In this document: positions 1 to 11,608 of the stretch, piece after piece
Numbering within the stretch: position 1 is the stretch's first letter
Layout of the letters: each line of letters opens with the position of its first letter
From: Deroplatys truncata
Taxonomy: Eukaryota > Arthropoda > Insecta > Mantodea > Mantidae
Length of the DNA: 64,000 nt
NCBI GenBank assembly: GCA_030765065.1
Contig: CM060979.1
Location: 108,364,350-108,428,349 of the forward strand
Direction: 5' to 3'
The notes under the pieces: generated by a model
Database searches by the model: none
The model's input: the letters and a program-made list of their open reading frames with translations, nothing else
What the model was told of the DNA's origin: nothing
Program-made: the position numbers and the translations under genes

Positions 1-1000
1 CCTCACAATAAATTGTTGGATCACCTACAGGATAGGGGGTAGTTTTGTTAACAACGCAATATAGGCTGCACACATTATAGTAGAGTATTTTTTCATTCTC
101 TTGTATTTCATTATATAACTTAATGCAGTTTGTTCGGCCATCGTATAATGCGTCTCTCAGTTCGAGAAATTCCGGAAGAGTAGGATTGCTCCAGATCCTT
201 ATCGTTTTCTATCACGGTTTAAATTCACATTGCCGTATTTCCGTAAATTATAAGAAGCATTTCTTATTTGATTTGTAATTCTCTCGGTTGTCGTACCTAG
301 AATTAGTAGTTTCGTAGTGTGAGTCGTAAATGTATGAGGATCTATTTTTGAAACATCTCAAACACGTATGGTAAAAACAATAATGAAAAATAGACGTTTT
401 TGACATCTCTATATCCATCCACCACCTGATTAACCGCCCTACTATTCAATGTATGCTGTATGGTAATACCTTCTTTTTTTCTCTAACCAGCATAGTCCAA
501 ATCAACGCTATACACGAATGTTTGTCTCCTAAATGAAGTCTTCCTAATGGTAATACTGAAATTGTATCTATAGGCATGAAGGTGTTCAGCAACTGTCAAG
601 CACTCTCAAAAGGATCAATTCCGTTTTCATCTATAAACTCTTTTCTAAATTTTGAAGCGCCAAACCATAATAACTCTACATACACTCGACAGTACTTCAG
701 AAGTTCTTTTTTCATGTCATATGCGTAACCATATTTTTCTTTTTCGATATATCACTTTTCAAACTGTTCTCGTTAATCTACAGTCCTTGTTTAAAGGCAA
801 CAGTAATTATGATTAGGAAGATTACCAACATAACTTTAATTTTCTTCTGTATTAAATAGATATGAAAAATATCAGTTTGTTTCTTGTAATTGAAATGGTC
901 TTGTAAATATAACCAAGAATATTGGTATAAAGTTTACAGAATCTAAAAACGTTATATTTTTTATCTTATTCTATATATTCCTGTATCATTCGTAATTAAT
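1..1000 (-). pseudogene. Polinton/Maverick-type protein-primed DNA polymerase B, decayed, cut by window edge
   Basis: Read on the minus strand, one frame runs from about 1000 down to base 1 and resembles the family-B, protein-primed DNA polymerase of Polinton/Maverick elements and related adintoviruses, which replicates the element's linear DNA. Visible landmarks in N-to-C order are a segment with FLDSVNFIPIF, then YLFNTEEN, then KYGYAYDMKKELLKYC, then FRKEFIDENGIDPFES, then ELRDALYDGRTN, and finally YNVCSLYCVVNK at about 100-60, the place of polymerase motif A (D-x-x-SLYP). The motif-A aspartate is Asn here and the proline is Cys, so the catalytic site is lost. About a dozen in-frame stops interrupt the frame, yet I needed no frameshift. 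The palm and thumb C-terminus lies beyond base 1. The family call is fairly firm; Polinton versus a free-virus integration cannot be settled from this piece. Confidence 0.78.
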
Positions 1001-1790
1001 TCGGGAGATCAATCTAATGTACCAACCATATACTTTAACAGAATATCCCGTTGTAAGATTGTGTGCAATAACAGTTAAACATTTATGTATGTAGCAGTGT
1101 AATATATTATATTAGTTTACGTACTGGTTCCTTTTTAAACATCTATTCCTTTGCACCGCACTTGTGACAAAGTTCCATTCTTAATAAGTATTAAAGCATT
1201 CATTGAAAGTCTGATAAAGAACTCACAACTTGAACTTCCTGTTCAAACTTGACATTTTGAGAATTAAATATTTTTTCCTGAGTACACTCAAAACACATAA
1301 AAATATGATAAAGGTTTTACTTATTGTTTGTTTTCATAAGATTGCGTGTAGCAAAGATGATCTGATGTTGCATATTTTTACAGTGCACAGATTCGGCAAA
1401 TGTAACATTATATTGAAGATGAAACTCTGAACAAACGCAATCACAGTGGTGATTCTCCTGTGTATATTTAAGCGGGAAAATTCATTGCCTCCAGTAATAT
1501 TTATATTTAAAGGGCTCTTACATTTAAATGTATATCCACACAACCTTAAAATGATTATCATTATGTATTAAGTCTACATGTTTACTACTATTTATTGCAT
1601 GCAGATTTATGGAAAACGTTTTTCCATCATGATCTCCAAACGCAGTAAAAGAATATTTCCCTTTATTTGCTTTCAAAGCAAACTAAATTATATAATGTAT
1701 ATTCTGTACCCTTATTTACAGGCGCACATAAATTCATTGCTTGTTTTGTTTTATTTTTCCCGCATTTCTTCATAGAAATAGATCGTTATC
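1001..1790. other. AT-rich stretch, no recognised feature
   Basis: This lies upstream of the polymerase relic on its strand. Short ORFs on both strands show no recognised motif. It may hold decayed remains of the same element, but nothing supports a call. Confidence 0.3.
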
Positions 1791-2470
1791 AACTTTAGCC
1801 ATTGCTACAGCAATCGATCCAGAAAGACACAAAAATCATCATTTTCTATAGTTATTACGCTTTGATTTTGAGTACACATTTGACAAGCGCTAAAGCAATT
1901 TCCTGAATGCATTCCTATAAACGCATTTAAATTTTAGTGGCCCATCGAAAAAAAGTTGTGATTACTTTGAATAACTCTTTCCATGGCATTTAATATTGCT
2001 TCCGTGTTTTCTGATCAAATCTTCCAACGCTTACTCAAAGCTTTTAAGAATTTTGAGAAGTAGCTACAAACTTGCCAAAATAACTAGGCTTATGATATAA
2101 CAGTTCTTGTTTAGCAAATTCTAAAAGCTCCTCAAATATTAATAGTATCTGCACCATCGGATCAGTTTCATCATTCTTTTCATCGACATCCATGGTATCT
2201 GCTAATATTTCCGTTTGTACATCCCGAGTAAAACTTACAAAAGGTTTCTTGTTTATGACTTAAAATTTAAAAAAATGTTCCATTATACTCATGTAATCAG
2301 TAAGATTGGTTGCTCTTCTATTCTTTTTTCTTCCTGCATCAAAGTGCATGCAACGCCTTAATTTATAGCAATCTACACAGCTTACGTAACCAAAGTTTGC
2401 ATCAGCCTTTCACGTCTCGGTTAGCAAATTACATTGCATTTTCTTTAGCTGTACGTCAGTACCTTGTACC
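1791..2470 (-). pseudogene. Broken coding-like stretch beside the polymerase relic, family unknown
   Basis: On the minus strand several stop-limited pieces look protein-like. One (about 2420-2270) reads SCVDCYKLRRCMHFDAGRKK, with Cys pairs that could be a zinc site. The next (about 2260-2045) is acidic and helix-rich, with MDVDEKNDETD followed by ILLIFEELLEFAKQELL. Stops and probable frame changes separate them. Position and strand make them candidates for the N-terminal part or neighbour gene of the same Polinton-like element. I do not recognise the family. Confidence 0.22.
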
Positions 2471-2547
2471 TGTATCTTGATATGCTTAAAACTGTACCGT
2501 CATATATTTGGTACGTATTTACACGTTGCATTCTAAATGCAACAACA

Positions 2548-2862
2548 ATTTATATAACACAAGCTTGTCCTTGCAGCGCACCAAGATGCATAAATTTGTT
2601 TTTGACATTTCTCCAATGTAAAACGACTTATATAACCCTTGTCCTTACTGTGCACAAAGTTGCATAAATTTCTGCTTGGCATTTTCCCAACGTAATAAAA
2701 ACTTGTACAACATGACCTTGTCCTTGCAGCGTGCCGAGTTGCACTCCTGGGTATTTTCCCTCAATGCACAACGTTATGTAACATAATCTTGTCCTTGCTG
2801 CAGTCTAAGTTGCATTTCTCTATTGCAACAACAACGTTACACCACCTTATCCTTGTTACTTA
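2548..2862. repeat. Imperfect tandem repeat, about 4 units of 70-80 bp
   Basis: The motif CTTGTCCTTGC (or close variants), followed by a G/C-rich trimer, AAGTTGCA-like text and a pyrimidine-rich CATTTTCCC-like stretch, recurs at about 2565, 2640, 2722 and 2790, with a degenerate fifth start near 2848. Units are diverged. The array ends about 70 bp before the TATA box at 2932. Confidence 0.6.
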
Positions 2863-2931
2863 CTGCATCAGTATACCCTGGACGTTTTATCAATTCACGT
2901 GTGCATACGTCTTTTTTACTTCTGAATACAG

Positions 2932-2938
2932 TATAAAA
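2932..2938 (+). promoter_or_regulatory. Candidate TATA box
   Basis: A perfect TATAAAA lies 27 bp before the ATG at 2966, which leaves room only for a very short leader. In AT-rich DNA such a box can arise by chance; what supports it is the position before an ORF of atypical composition. Confidence 0.3.
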
Positions 2939-2965
2939 CCCTGGCGATATATTCCTCTACACGCA

Positions 2966-3313
2966 ATGGTCTGGCCGCACCAAGAAAACATAGAATGTAC
3001 GTGTTGGGATGATGTGTATTTCCAAAACATAGACGACTATTCTCAAGCAGTCGATAAACACGCTTTAGAAGAAGAAAACGGTGACAACACAGTTAACACA
3101 TAACAGCAAGAAGAAGACGACCAAGTTGTCACTCAGCAACAAAAAGAGGAAGAAAAAGACATTCAGCCTGTTCCTAGCAAACCAGAAAAAGAAGAAGGTA
3201 TAGATGTCACCCAGTCACAGTCACAGTCTAACACATCAACTGAAGACGACGTAGTTGTCATCCAGATAGAACTTAGCATATCGCGATGTTATTCTCATCC
3301 AACCAGCGCCTAG
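2966..3313 (+). pseudogene. Small acidic ORF with one in-frame stop, function unknown
   Basis: From the ATG at 2966 the frame runs 45 codons to a TAA at 3101-3103, then stays open in the same frame for 69 more codons to a TAG at 3311. The first part has a Trp/Cys-containing segment (ECTCWDDVYF) and a run of acidic residues. The second part is rich in Gln, Glu and Lys, has a SQSQSQS run, and ends with DDVVVIQIE, a hydrophobic-acidic patch of the kind seen in SUMO-interaction motifs (resemblance only). Base composition is less AT-rich than its surroundings. Its place beside the Polinton polymerase suggests an accessory gene of that element, but no family is recognised. The 5' extension of the frame to 2789 runs through the tandem repeat and is probably not coding. 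Confidence 0.33.
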
Positions 3314-3419
3314 TACATCGCACCAAGAAGACAGCTTCAAGCCATATTATAGCTTGCGCGATCAATCAGTTAAATCACCAGAACGTATATATATATATTA
3401 TGTTACCTACATCTATAAA

Positions 3420-4500
3420 CATTTTACCATAGAGTAACACTATTATTGATACAAAAGTTTTCATAAAACTACCTACATGCACTTACGGACAGCTTGCCAC
3501 CAGATCAAGTTCTGCAGTAAAAAATGAATTGTTTTCGGTGGTGTAATGGATCAAGACTATATTGGAACTATAAACGTTATATTGTTTAACCTTTCCAACA
3601 AAGGCATATCAATAAAAATACATAGTGCTGTTGCACAGTTAATTATTCCTACAATTAAAACACCAAAGACAAAGTAAATTAGAAAATTTATAGTATGAGG
3701 TAAAAAAAGGAAAAAATTGTATCCACTAACATAAACAATGAATTTGAACAATTGTGTCTTAACAAAATAAGACAAAGCAAAATTCCTTTGGGTATTTATG
3801 AAAATATTATTAAATAAATATTACCCAACAAATTTAAACACAGGTAAAATCTTTCATATTATCATATGTATAAATATACTTTTTTAGAAAATATAGGAAG
3901 GCATTCCAAACAATTTGAAGTCCTTTTCCATTAAATTTTCAAATGATGTGCTTCACAAGTTTAATAAACAATTTAGTTAGAGCCTATTTCAACATATAGA
4001 ACTTTGAATGATAAATATATTGTAGAGTTTCAAGAATATTTAGTTTGGATCAAAATATGTAGACAAGAAAATTTATCCGAAAGGGTAATAGAATAGTGCG
4101 AAAAACGCACTTTGGATCTTTATATGTGAACATCAGGTATTATCAGAAAGAAAATGACAATATATTCATACAAATTATTATTTTATCCTGACGTCGCTCG
4201 ATATCATATACTTTCGAAAACTTTGTAAGAGATTACAAAGAAAGTTTTGATTGGGAGTTACTACTGAAATATTAAATAACCATAGGGACGATAATAAAAG
4301 AAGATCAATAACTAATAAAAACGGCATGGATAAAGAAAAAGAGAAATTGGAAATTAAACCGGAATTACCGTCAAAATTAAGAATAAATAAAATAGGGAAT
4401 AGGAAATAAAAGAAAAATTGAGGTTGATTATAACGCTATTATAATGGAAAAACTAATTTCCGAAGAGGAACAAAACAAGAGGAGGATGAAATAATGGTTA
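3420..4500. other. AT-rich stretch, no recognised feature
   Basis: Long A/T runs and only short ORFs. The 5' part of the LINE that follows may begin around 4260-4430, but no boundary or target duplication could be placed. Confidence 0.3.
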
Positions 4501-4538
4501 AAAAAACATAAGTTTACTAGAAATGGTTTTCTAATTTA

Positions 4539-5291
4539 TTGTGGAAAGGAAGAAAAAAACCGAAAAGTAATATAAAATTATTTGAGGAAGAGATAAAAGA
4601 AGATGAAAATATATTTTCTGCGGATAATAAGGGCATTAGAGAAGAAGAGGAAAGGAAAAAGAAAGAAGATAAAGAGAATGAATACATCGAGAAACGTGAT
4701 GAAGAATATGAAGCAAAATTATGCACAACTAGTGAAACAGCTAATGAACAACGCGACTCAAGGAGGGCGTTCGAACCAAACATTCAGCAAATATATCATG
4801 AGTTAGAATTAGAACTGCAAGTCAGCAGGTTAGAACAAAGATAGACTTTGGTTGCAGCCTTGAGGCATCTTGTTCGCAAGGTACATCAAAGTGGTGAAAC
4901 GATTACATTCCCTGTGCCTGATGCTGTTGATAGACTAGAACTAAAAACTCAGAATATAACTACAGAGCCAGAAAAATTATTAAAACTATTAGAAATAATT
5001 ACTAATAGAATAAATAACGTCCTTGATATAGATGAAATTTACAAAGATTTTGTTTTATGCTATGGAGGAATAGTATTTGATATAAATCAAATTGTCCAAA
5101 ATTGCTATATATTAATTCGACATGATGTTGCAAGTTGTCCGAAATGGACTACCTCATTAGTAACAACTCAACTCTTTAATAATCAAAGAACTTTAAACAT
5201 TCCAGTTAAGAACAAACACCAAAACCAAATACACAAAAAGCAAGAAAACATAATCGGCACATTTATTAAACATCTAGGCACCCAATACTAA
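4539..5291 (+). pseudogene. LINE ORF1 (gag-like) remnant with one in-frame stop
   Basis: A 250-codon frame is interrupted once, by TAG at 4842-4844. The N-terminal 100 residues are highly charged, with long Glu/Lys runs typical of a coiled coil. The C-terminal part is more globular and contains ETITFPVPDAVDRLE. It sits about 250 bp upstream of an endonuclease/RT frame on the same strand, the normal order ORF1-ORF2 of an R1- or jockey-type LINE. No CCHC zinc knuckle is visible, so the nucleocapsid end may be missing. The ORF1 role rests on position and composition, not on a diagnostic motif. Confidence 0.5.
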
Positions 5292-5535
5292 GCTCGAAAG
5301 GAAACAAATGCGTAAACAAAAACCTACAAGATCACGAAACAGTAATAATCCGCAGTTAATTCGAGTGCATAAAATGTCTAAATAGCTGACAGAACAGGAA
5401 CTTTGGACTGGCAGCAAGCATCAGTCCTATGCGCATTCAAGAATCATACTCTATGAAAAACATAATGGCCGATTACGAAGATTATAAAGGTTTAATTCAA
5501 ATTTCACAGATTAACACGCAAAGGAGCAGATTATT

Positions 5536-8500
5536 ATGTCAGAATTAGAAAGGATCATTGAAGAGTTAAACTTGTACATTTTATGCATTCAAAAACCCTA
5601 CACAATAAGAGGAAAAGTAGTACATGCACCTCTAAAAGCTAGAGTGGTTAATAAATGGGAAAAATTCAATAATGATAATAATCAACCCAAAAATACATAT
5701 GAAGGTACATATGAGCACGAAAATTTATTTTGGCCACTCATTATTTTCAATTTAGCCATCCAATTGGACCGTATTTAAATAAAAATAAAGAAATAAATAG
5801 ATTTTTACACTGAAATTATTCACACTTGTGATGCAAATGCTAAATCCAAGTGGTGGTTCAGCAACATTAAAGACGAGAGAGGTGAGGAGCTAGAAGAAGA
5901 AACTACAGAATTAAATTTAATTATTAAGAATGAGTCAAATAATCCAACAACATTTGAGAGTCAAGCAGGGGTTACATCTAACATTGATTTAACGCTTTAT
6001 AATTTTAAAATCTGAAAACAAAATTATGAACTGGAAAGTTGGTCAAGATATGACCTCCAGTGACCATAGATTAAGTTAATTTTACTATTGCTTTGAAAAT
6101 TGTCAAAAAGGAAGAAATGAGAGGCGAGAAAGAATTACAATTGTGTACAAGCAACTTTTCTGGAAATGAAACTGCAATTTCATAATATTCGATTGGAGTA
6201 TCTTGGTTCTTCAATGGATGAGGAAGCTTCCAAGATAACAAGAGCAATTCAAACTGTAATATCCAGAACAGTACCCAAAATTAAAGCAAAGAAATATTAT
6301 GATAAAGTGTGGACTGATAGTTTACAAAAGGCTAGAAAGCGAATGAGAAAAAGTAGACGAATACATAAACTATAGTTGCAGAAGAGAAGGAAATAAATTT
6401 GAATAATTATCGAGAATCAAAAAGAACATTTAAAAATGTCCTAGAAGAAACTAAAAAATATCATGGCAACATTTTGTAGAAAAAAGTTTTGATACAAATA
6501 TATGGGAGATGCCCTATAAAATAATTATGGAAAAGCTAACGAAACCAGAAGTTTTAACAATGTTAAATAAAGGGGATGGGGAATTGAGAACAAACCAGAA
6601 AGATTCCGTAAATCTCTTACTAAATAATTTACTTCCCGACGATGACTTCTCAACAGATGAAGAAACACATACTTTAAAGAAAATAACATGAACATTCCTT
6701 TTAACAATTCAAGAGTAATCTATTCTTTCGATATTATTGAAATTAAATTCCCCATAAGACGTTTCCCGATGATATTATCAATGAACTACTAATGCATTTA
6801 GAAGATAAAATTACACAGTTGTTATTTCAATTACTTAATGACTGCATATGACAAGGTCGCTTCCCACTCTGCTGGAAGAAGGCCAAAGTTACCATTCTGA
6901 AGAAAAGTTTAGATAAAGATAAAAAAATCTAAAACCATACAGATCAATATGTTTGACAAATACCTTGGGAAAGGTAACTGAACAATTAATATGTAAGAGA
7001 ATCAGAGAATATACAATTATGTTAGGTTTAAATGAAATAAAAGTTGGTTTTAGAAAGGGCTTTTCAACGAAGGATGCCGTAAATCAACTGACAACTACAG
7101 CAAATCATCAACAGCTAAATATATTATTAGAAACATAGTGGTATCGTAGTATTTCTGGTGCCTTTGATATATGTGGTGGCCTCATCTTTTTGAGAGGTTA
7201 AGAATAAAGAATTATCCTAAATGCTTATATTCCATATAAAAACTATTTCACTGATAGGAAAGTACATATTAAAGGAATAAATGACATTATTCATAAAGAA
7301 ATCACCAAAAAATGTCCTCAGGGCTCAATTTTAGGACCGTTGTTCTGGGATATCGTATTGGAGATCTTATTAGATGAATTGAATAATGACAAGGACATAA
7401 AATACACCATAGCTTATGTGAGTGATGTGTTATTTATAATAGAAGGAGATAATAGAAGGGAATCGGAAAGACGTTCAAGTAATTTAACAACCAAATTAAA
7501 CACCTGGTGTAACACATCAAAATTGCAAATATCCCCGCAAAGTCTTGCTATATAATTCTAAAGGGAAAATTGTAAGAGACATCCAACAATTGAATTTAAT
7601 AATAATATTAGAAGATAGAAATAAGTAAAATATCTGGGAATATGTTTAGATGAAAAACTGAATTTCAGAAAGCATACGCAATATATTCGAAATATATCTG
7701 AAACTATAATGGTGAAATTAGCCAGTATGATCCAATCAAACTTTAAAATTCCATTGAGCACGATTACTACATATCATTATAGTATTTTTGGGGTTATGGA
7801 GCAGGAGTATGGGCATTTCGAATGAATGATGTACAAATTAAAACCTTCCTGAGAAGAACACAACGAAAAATTCTACTAAGATTCACAGGAGCAGGTAATA
7901 TCACACCTACAATGGTATCATTAGTTTCCACAGGAATTTGGCCAATAGACGTGGTGATAAAATTGAGAGGTGCAATTTTTTGGTTGAAGAAAGGTGAATT
8001 AGATAAGGTCAATGATATCATTGGAAAAAATGAACATATGAGATAGTTACGTTGGCAGCAAGAATGGGAAAGCATTGATAGAGGAAGGAGAACTTTTTAT
8101 TTGCTTAACAACATTTCGGAACGGATAAGATTAAAACACATCCAAACAAAAATGGAACTAATAGACTATTTAACCGCACATGGCCCCTATAAAAGATATT
8201 GGAAGAAAATTAATAAAACACAGAATATATAAATATTGCAATCAGCAAGGAACCCCAATGCATGTATTGTTTGAATGTATACATTATTATAATGGGGGCG
8301 GCGCCGTGGCCGAGTGATTAGACCGCTCTTTTCTCACCGAGGCGGCCCGGGTTCAATCCCAGGGACCCGCATGTGGGAGTTGTGGTGGACAAAGCGACGG
8401 GCGGGATTTCTCCGGTTTCCCCCGCCATTCATTCCACCAACTGCTCCATCATCACCTTTCCTTTCATCCATTTCACCATCATTTCGTTTCATCTACTTCC

Positions 8501-8800
8501 TTCCTCCCCATACCAGGCATCCTCCCCCATCCTGGATGTTCTGTCTGATCCATGCGTGTCTGCTCCTCGACGGGCCTCTGACCCCAGGCACCCGCCTGTA
8601 AGTCCTGGGGGCTGTAAGTCCTACATATGAGGAGGTTAAACAGATAATGAATGAATGAATTATTATAATGAGACAATACAAGAAAGGCAAGCTTTAAGTT
8701 AGTATCAGATAGCGTATATTTTAAGAAGCAAAAATTTATACACACAACTTGATGCATTAGCAAAACAAAAGTTAGTAAAATAGCATGGGGACAAGATATT
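5536..8800 (+). pseudogene. LINE ORF2 remnant, R1-clade-like: endonuclease, reverse transcriptase, C-terminal region
   Basis: The decayed pol of a non-LTR retrotransposon, in pieces across all three frames. It starts with an APE-type endonuclease (LERIIEELNLYILCIQKPYT at 5541, a frame after 5820 with ERGEELEEETTELNLIIKN, and the SDHRL catalytic box near 6060). The reverse transcriptase follows: NTLGKVTEQLICKRIREY and GFRKGFSTKDA at 6959-7081, SGAFDI near 7157, and CPQGSILGPLFWDIVLE near 7313-7365. The YADD box is altered to YVSD near 7411. After the RT a frame with RRTFYLL and LTAHGPYKRYWKK (8085-8205) and HVLFEC (near 8266) matches the C-terminal RNase H and zinc-finger-like part of R1-type pol. 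The frame is split by a SINE at 8295-8658 and resumes at 8671. Many stops and frameshifts make it inactive. The wording of the endonuclease and the GCPQGSxLGP-type box favour the R1 clade over jockey. Confidence 0.75.
8295..8658 (+). mobile_element. SINE-A: complete tRNA-derived SINE inside the LINE
   Basis: A 364-bp GC-richer insertion flanked by a perfect 12-bp target duplication, ATTATTATAATG (8283-8294 and 8659-8670). The head resembles a Leu/Ser-type tRNA, with A-box-like GTGGCCGAGTGATTAGA near 8306-8322 and B box GGGTTCAATCC near 8349, which would serve as internal RNA polymerase III promoter. The body is pyrimidine-rich. The tail carries TAAGTCCTGGGGGCTGTAAG and ends in a (TGAA)n-like repeat. 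The duplication and tail indicate LINE-mediated retroposition into an already resident LINE. Confidence 0.9.
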
Positions 8801-8889
8801 GAACAAAATGAAAGTGCAATATTAGCACCGGTAACTAATGAAGAAATAAGAAGTTCGGAGAGAATTCAAGTATTATGTGCAGAATAGAG

Positions 8890-9860
8890 ATTGATATTCA
8901 TTTCTGACATTGATAATTATACTTAAGAAATAAAGCATAAAGAAATGAAAGAAAGGAAATAATATAAGCTGACTAAAGGAAATAGTTTGGGATAATTTTA
9001 TGGAGAATATTAGGAGAGTAAAGGAGGAAATTGTTGAAATGAAGGAGAATTGGGGAAGAAGAAAGAAGAAGCAAGGAGGAGGATGGAGGAGGAGATGGAG
9101 TTTTTAGTAGAGAAGAGGAAAATAAGCGAGGAGGGTGATGATGAGGGAGGAGCCAATAGTAAATAGGAATAGAATTTTAGAGCAGGAGGTGGTGAATAGA
9201 GGAGTTATGGTTTTTAGGGAGGAGAGGAAGAAGATGGTGGAGGGAAAGTGGAGTGAATGGTAGTAATTGAGATAAAGTGAATGTAGTGTTAAGTGAAGTG
9301 AAATGTGATTCTTAAAGAGAAAGTGAAATAATGGTTTTATAGAAAAGTAATAAATATAATGATTATTGTGTTAAGCAAAGTGAAAATGAAAGTTAAGTTT
9401 AACTCAGAGTCATTGATAAGTTTAATAAAATTACTAAATACTGTAAATATTTAAAGTATATTAAGAGAACTGAAAGGTTAAAGTATACATTTTGAGCAAA
9501 ATGTATTGAAAGCAGTAGTTTTTTAAAAAGAAAAATAGCAGATATATTTTTTAATTTTGTTAAAATTGTTAGAATATAGTTCAACTTAGAATAAGATTTA
9601 TCATTGTTATGTTGTTTAGTTTAGAAATTAGGAATAACTGGTATCCAGCTATCTTATGTTGCCAGTTACCAGTAACAATAGTTCATTATGTATTATTGAT
9701 TTGAAATTTAATCGTAATGATTATCGTTTTTATTTAATTATTATTTTAGCTTACTTATTGTATCTTAGTCTTTTATTTTCTACGTTTATTCACTAGAATA
9801 CAAGCAAAACCTGTAAAATAATAATGTATAAATTGAAAGAAATATTCAAATAAATAACAA
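8890..9860. other. Purine-rich then AT-rich stretch
   Basis: Bases 8990-9270 are strongly G/A-rich on the plus strand; in one frame they would encode Glu/Arg/Lys-rich helical text of the kind seen in LINE ORF1 coiled coils, but stops occur every few dozen codons. From 9290 to 9860 the DNA is AT-rich with nothing recognised. Confidence 0.3.
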
Positions 9861-9918
9861 ATTTGGAATACACGTACTGGTGTAGGAAACAAGGTACTAG
9901 GATAGTGCAATGCAGATT

Positions 9919-10970
9919 TTATTTTGCAGCTATGGGTCTAACTGAAGGAACTTTTCCACTTTTACTCTTAAAACGCAGTCTCGCAAGAAACTGTTCAGGG
10001 AAGAGGGAGGTGTGCTTCCCTGAGTTTGTACAAAAGGCCTTGATTCCAGTGGTGACAAATGCCTTCTGTACGTCAAGTAGTACCGCTATGGTCTTGATGT
10101 TCTCCCGGTAACCCAGGGAAGCCTTCTCGGTCACTTGCAGCAACTGCAAGGTAGTGGAATGCCCATGGCGAAAACCAAACTGGTGATCTCAGCCGTTCCT
10201 CGAATAGAGGAGTGAGGCGGTTCGGGAGCAACCGCTGAAAGTCTTTTGAGACGGTCGGGAGCAAGCTTACGGATCGGTAATTACAGGGGAAGACCAGGTC
10301 CTTGCCGGCATTCAAAATGTATAACACTCTTGTCTCCTTCCAACAGGTTGGAAAGTGGCGAAGATATAGGCATGCATTGAAGATCCTCGTCAAGTGAATC
10401 ATGGCCTTTCTAGGAAGGTGCTAGAGTATGGGAACCGTGACGCCATCATGTCCAGGGCATTTGTTAGATTTCAGTTTCTGGAGTTCAGATGCCACCTGTT
10501 TAGGGGTAACTATAGAAAGATGGATCTACCTATGGGGCGGCTGTGGTTACTCATAGAGGTAGTCCACAGTCACTTTCACAAAGTCAATAAAGTCTTTGTC
10601 CTGGGGATCGTCCCGGGGTTCGAAGTAAAGCTCTAGATAGTCCGCTAACACCGTGGCACCTTGAGTGCTGTGTAGAGGATGCTGGTACTGTGCTTTATCC
10701 TTCCTTAAGGATTGAATAATAAGGGTTTCTTCTCTTGAAGATTGACGTTCTTCATGGTGTTTTCCCAAGCCATTTTTCTATGCGCTCGGAGTAGTCGCCT
10801 CGCCAGTGTTTTGAACCTCTGGTATACTGCCCCTATCCTGGGATGACGGAAACGCTGCCATAGCTTACGGACAGTTCCGGATAAGGTTTTGTTTGAGGCT
10901 TTCCCTTATCCTGAGAAGATAAGTAACTCTTAAGATCTATAAACCCTGAGCTCGTTTGAGCATCATTTCA
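9919..10970 (-). pseudogene. jockey-like LINE reverse transcriptase fragment
   Basis: Read on the minus strand from about 10970 down, the text matches the region between endonuclease and RT of a jockey-type LINE (IGAVYQRFKTLARRLLRAHR near 10800, ATVLADYLELYF near 10655). The RT itself follows: LKSNKAPGHDG-like text, then LTRIFNACLYLRHFPTCWKE (near 10394-10335), YRSVSLLPTVSK near 10283, and a following frame with TIAVLLDVQKAF near 10100, which holds the first RT aspartate. The match ends near 9925 at the AA-GVPQGS position, so the YADD box and the 3' end are gone. Several frameshifts and stops. The missing 3' end is unusual for a LINE insertion, which normally loses 5' sequence, so a later deletion or replacement is likely. 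Confidence 0.8.
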
Positions 10971-10974
10971 CCCA

Positions 10975-11608
10975 TTTCATTCATTTATTGTGCGATATGA
11001 CTTCTGTGGTTAAAGGACGTTAAACTTTAAGGAAAGTAAAAAAAGAAATAATAAATTAATAGTAAAAATATCCTGACAAACGTCATTTATTTCAATTTGA
11101 CAATATTGGCACCATCCATTAGTACAAGACGTGTGCTTTCATCACATATGTTTATACAGGAAACTAATTCAAGGAAACGTCATATAATACTCACGCAATC
11201 AGTGACTAAATTGGACAAGTTCATGGTAATTAAATAATCACATAGAAATTACTGTATTATGAAGTGCAAAGCTTTATCGTGTTGCATTATTAATAATCAA
11301 TATTTATTTATTCATTGTTGTTAACATTTTCTATAAAATATACTCTTGTTCTTTATTTTTCGTGAGTTTATGAACTTGTGGTGTTGTAAATTTCAATTTT
11401 CTGTGAAGGAAGGAATGTGTTAAGTTATGAATTATATATATTTATTTCATAACTGCAGTTAGTTCCCCATTTTGCTTGCTTACAGAACTTTTGATAGAAA
11501 AATGTGGTGAGATAATTCATCTCCTGTATTGCATAATGTTTAATTTTAATCGTATCACTGAGTGTTAAAGGTTTGCAATTTCACTTTCTGAAGGTATTTA
11601 GTTTGATT
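10975..11608. other. AT-rich stretch, no recognised feature
   Basis: Short ORFs only and A/T runs. No tRNA head, terminal repeat or coding motif was seen. Confidence 0.3.
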
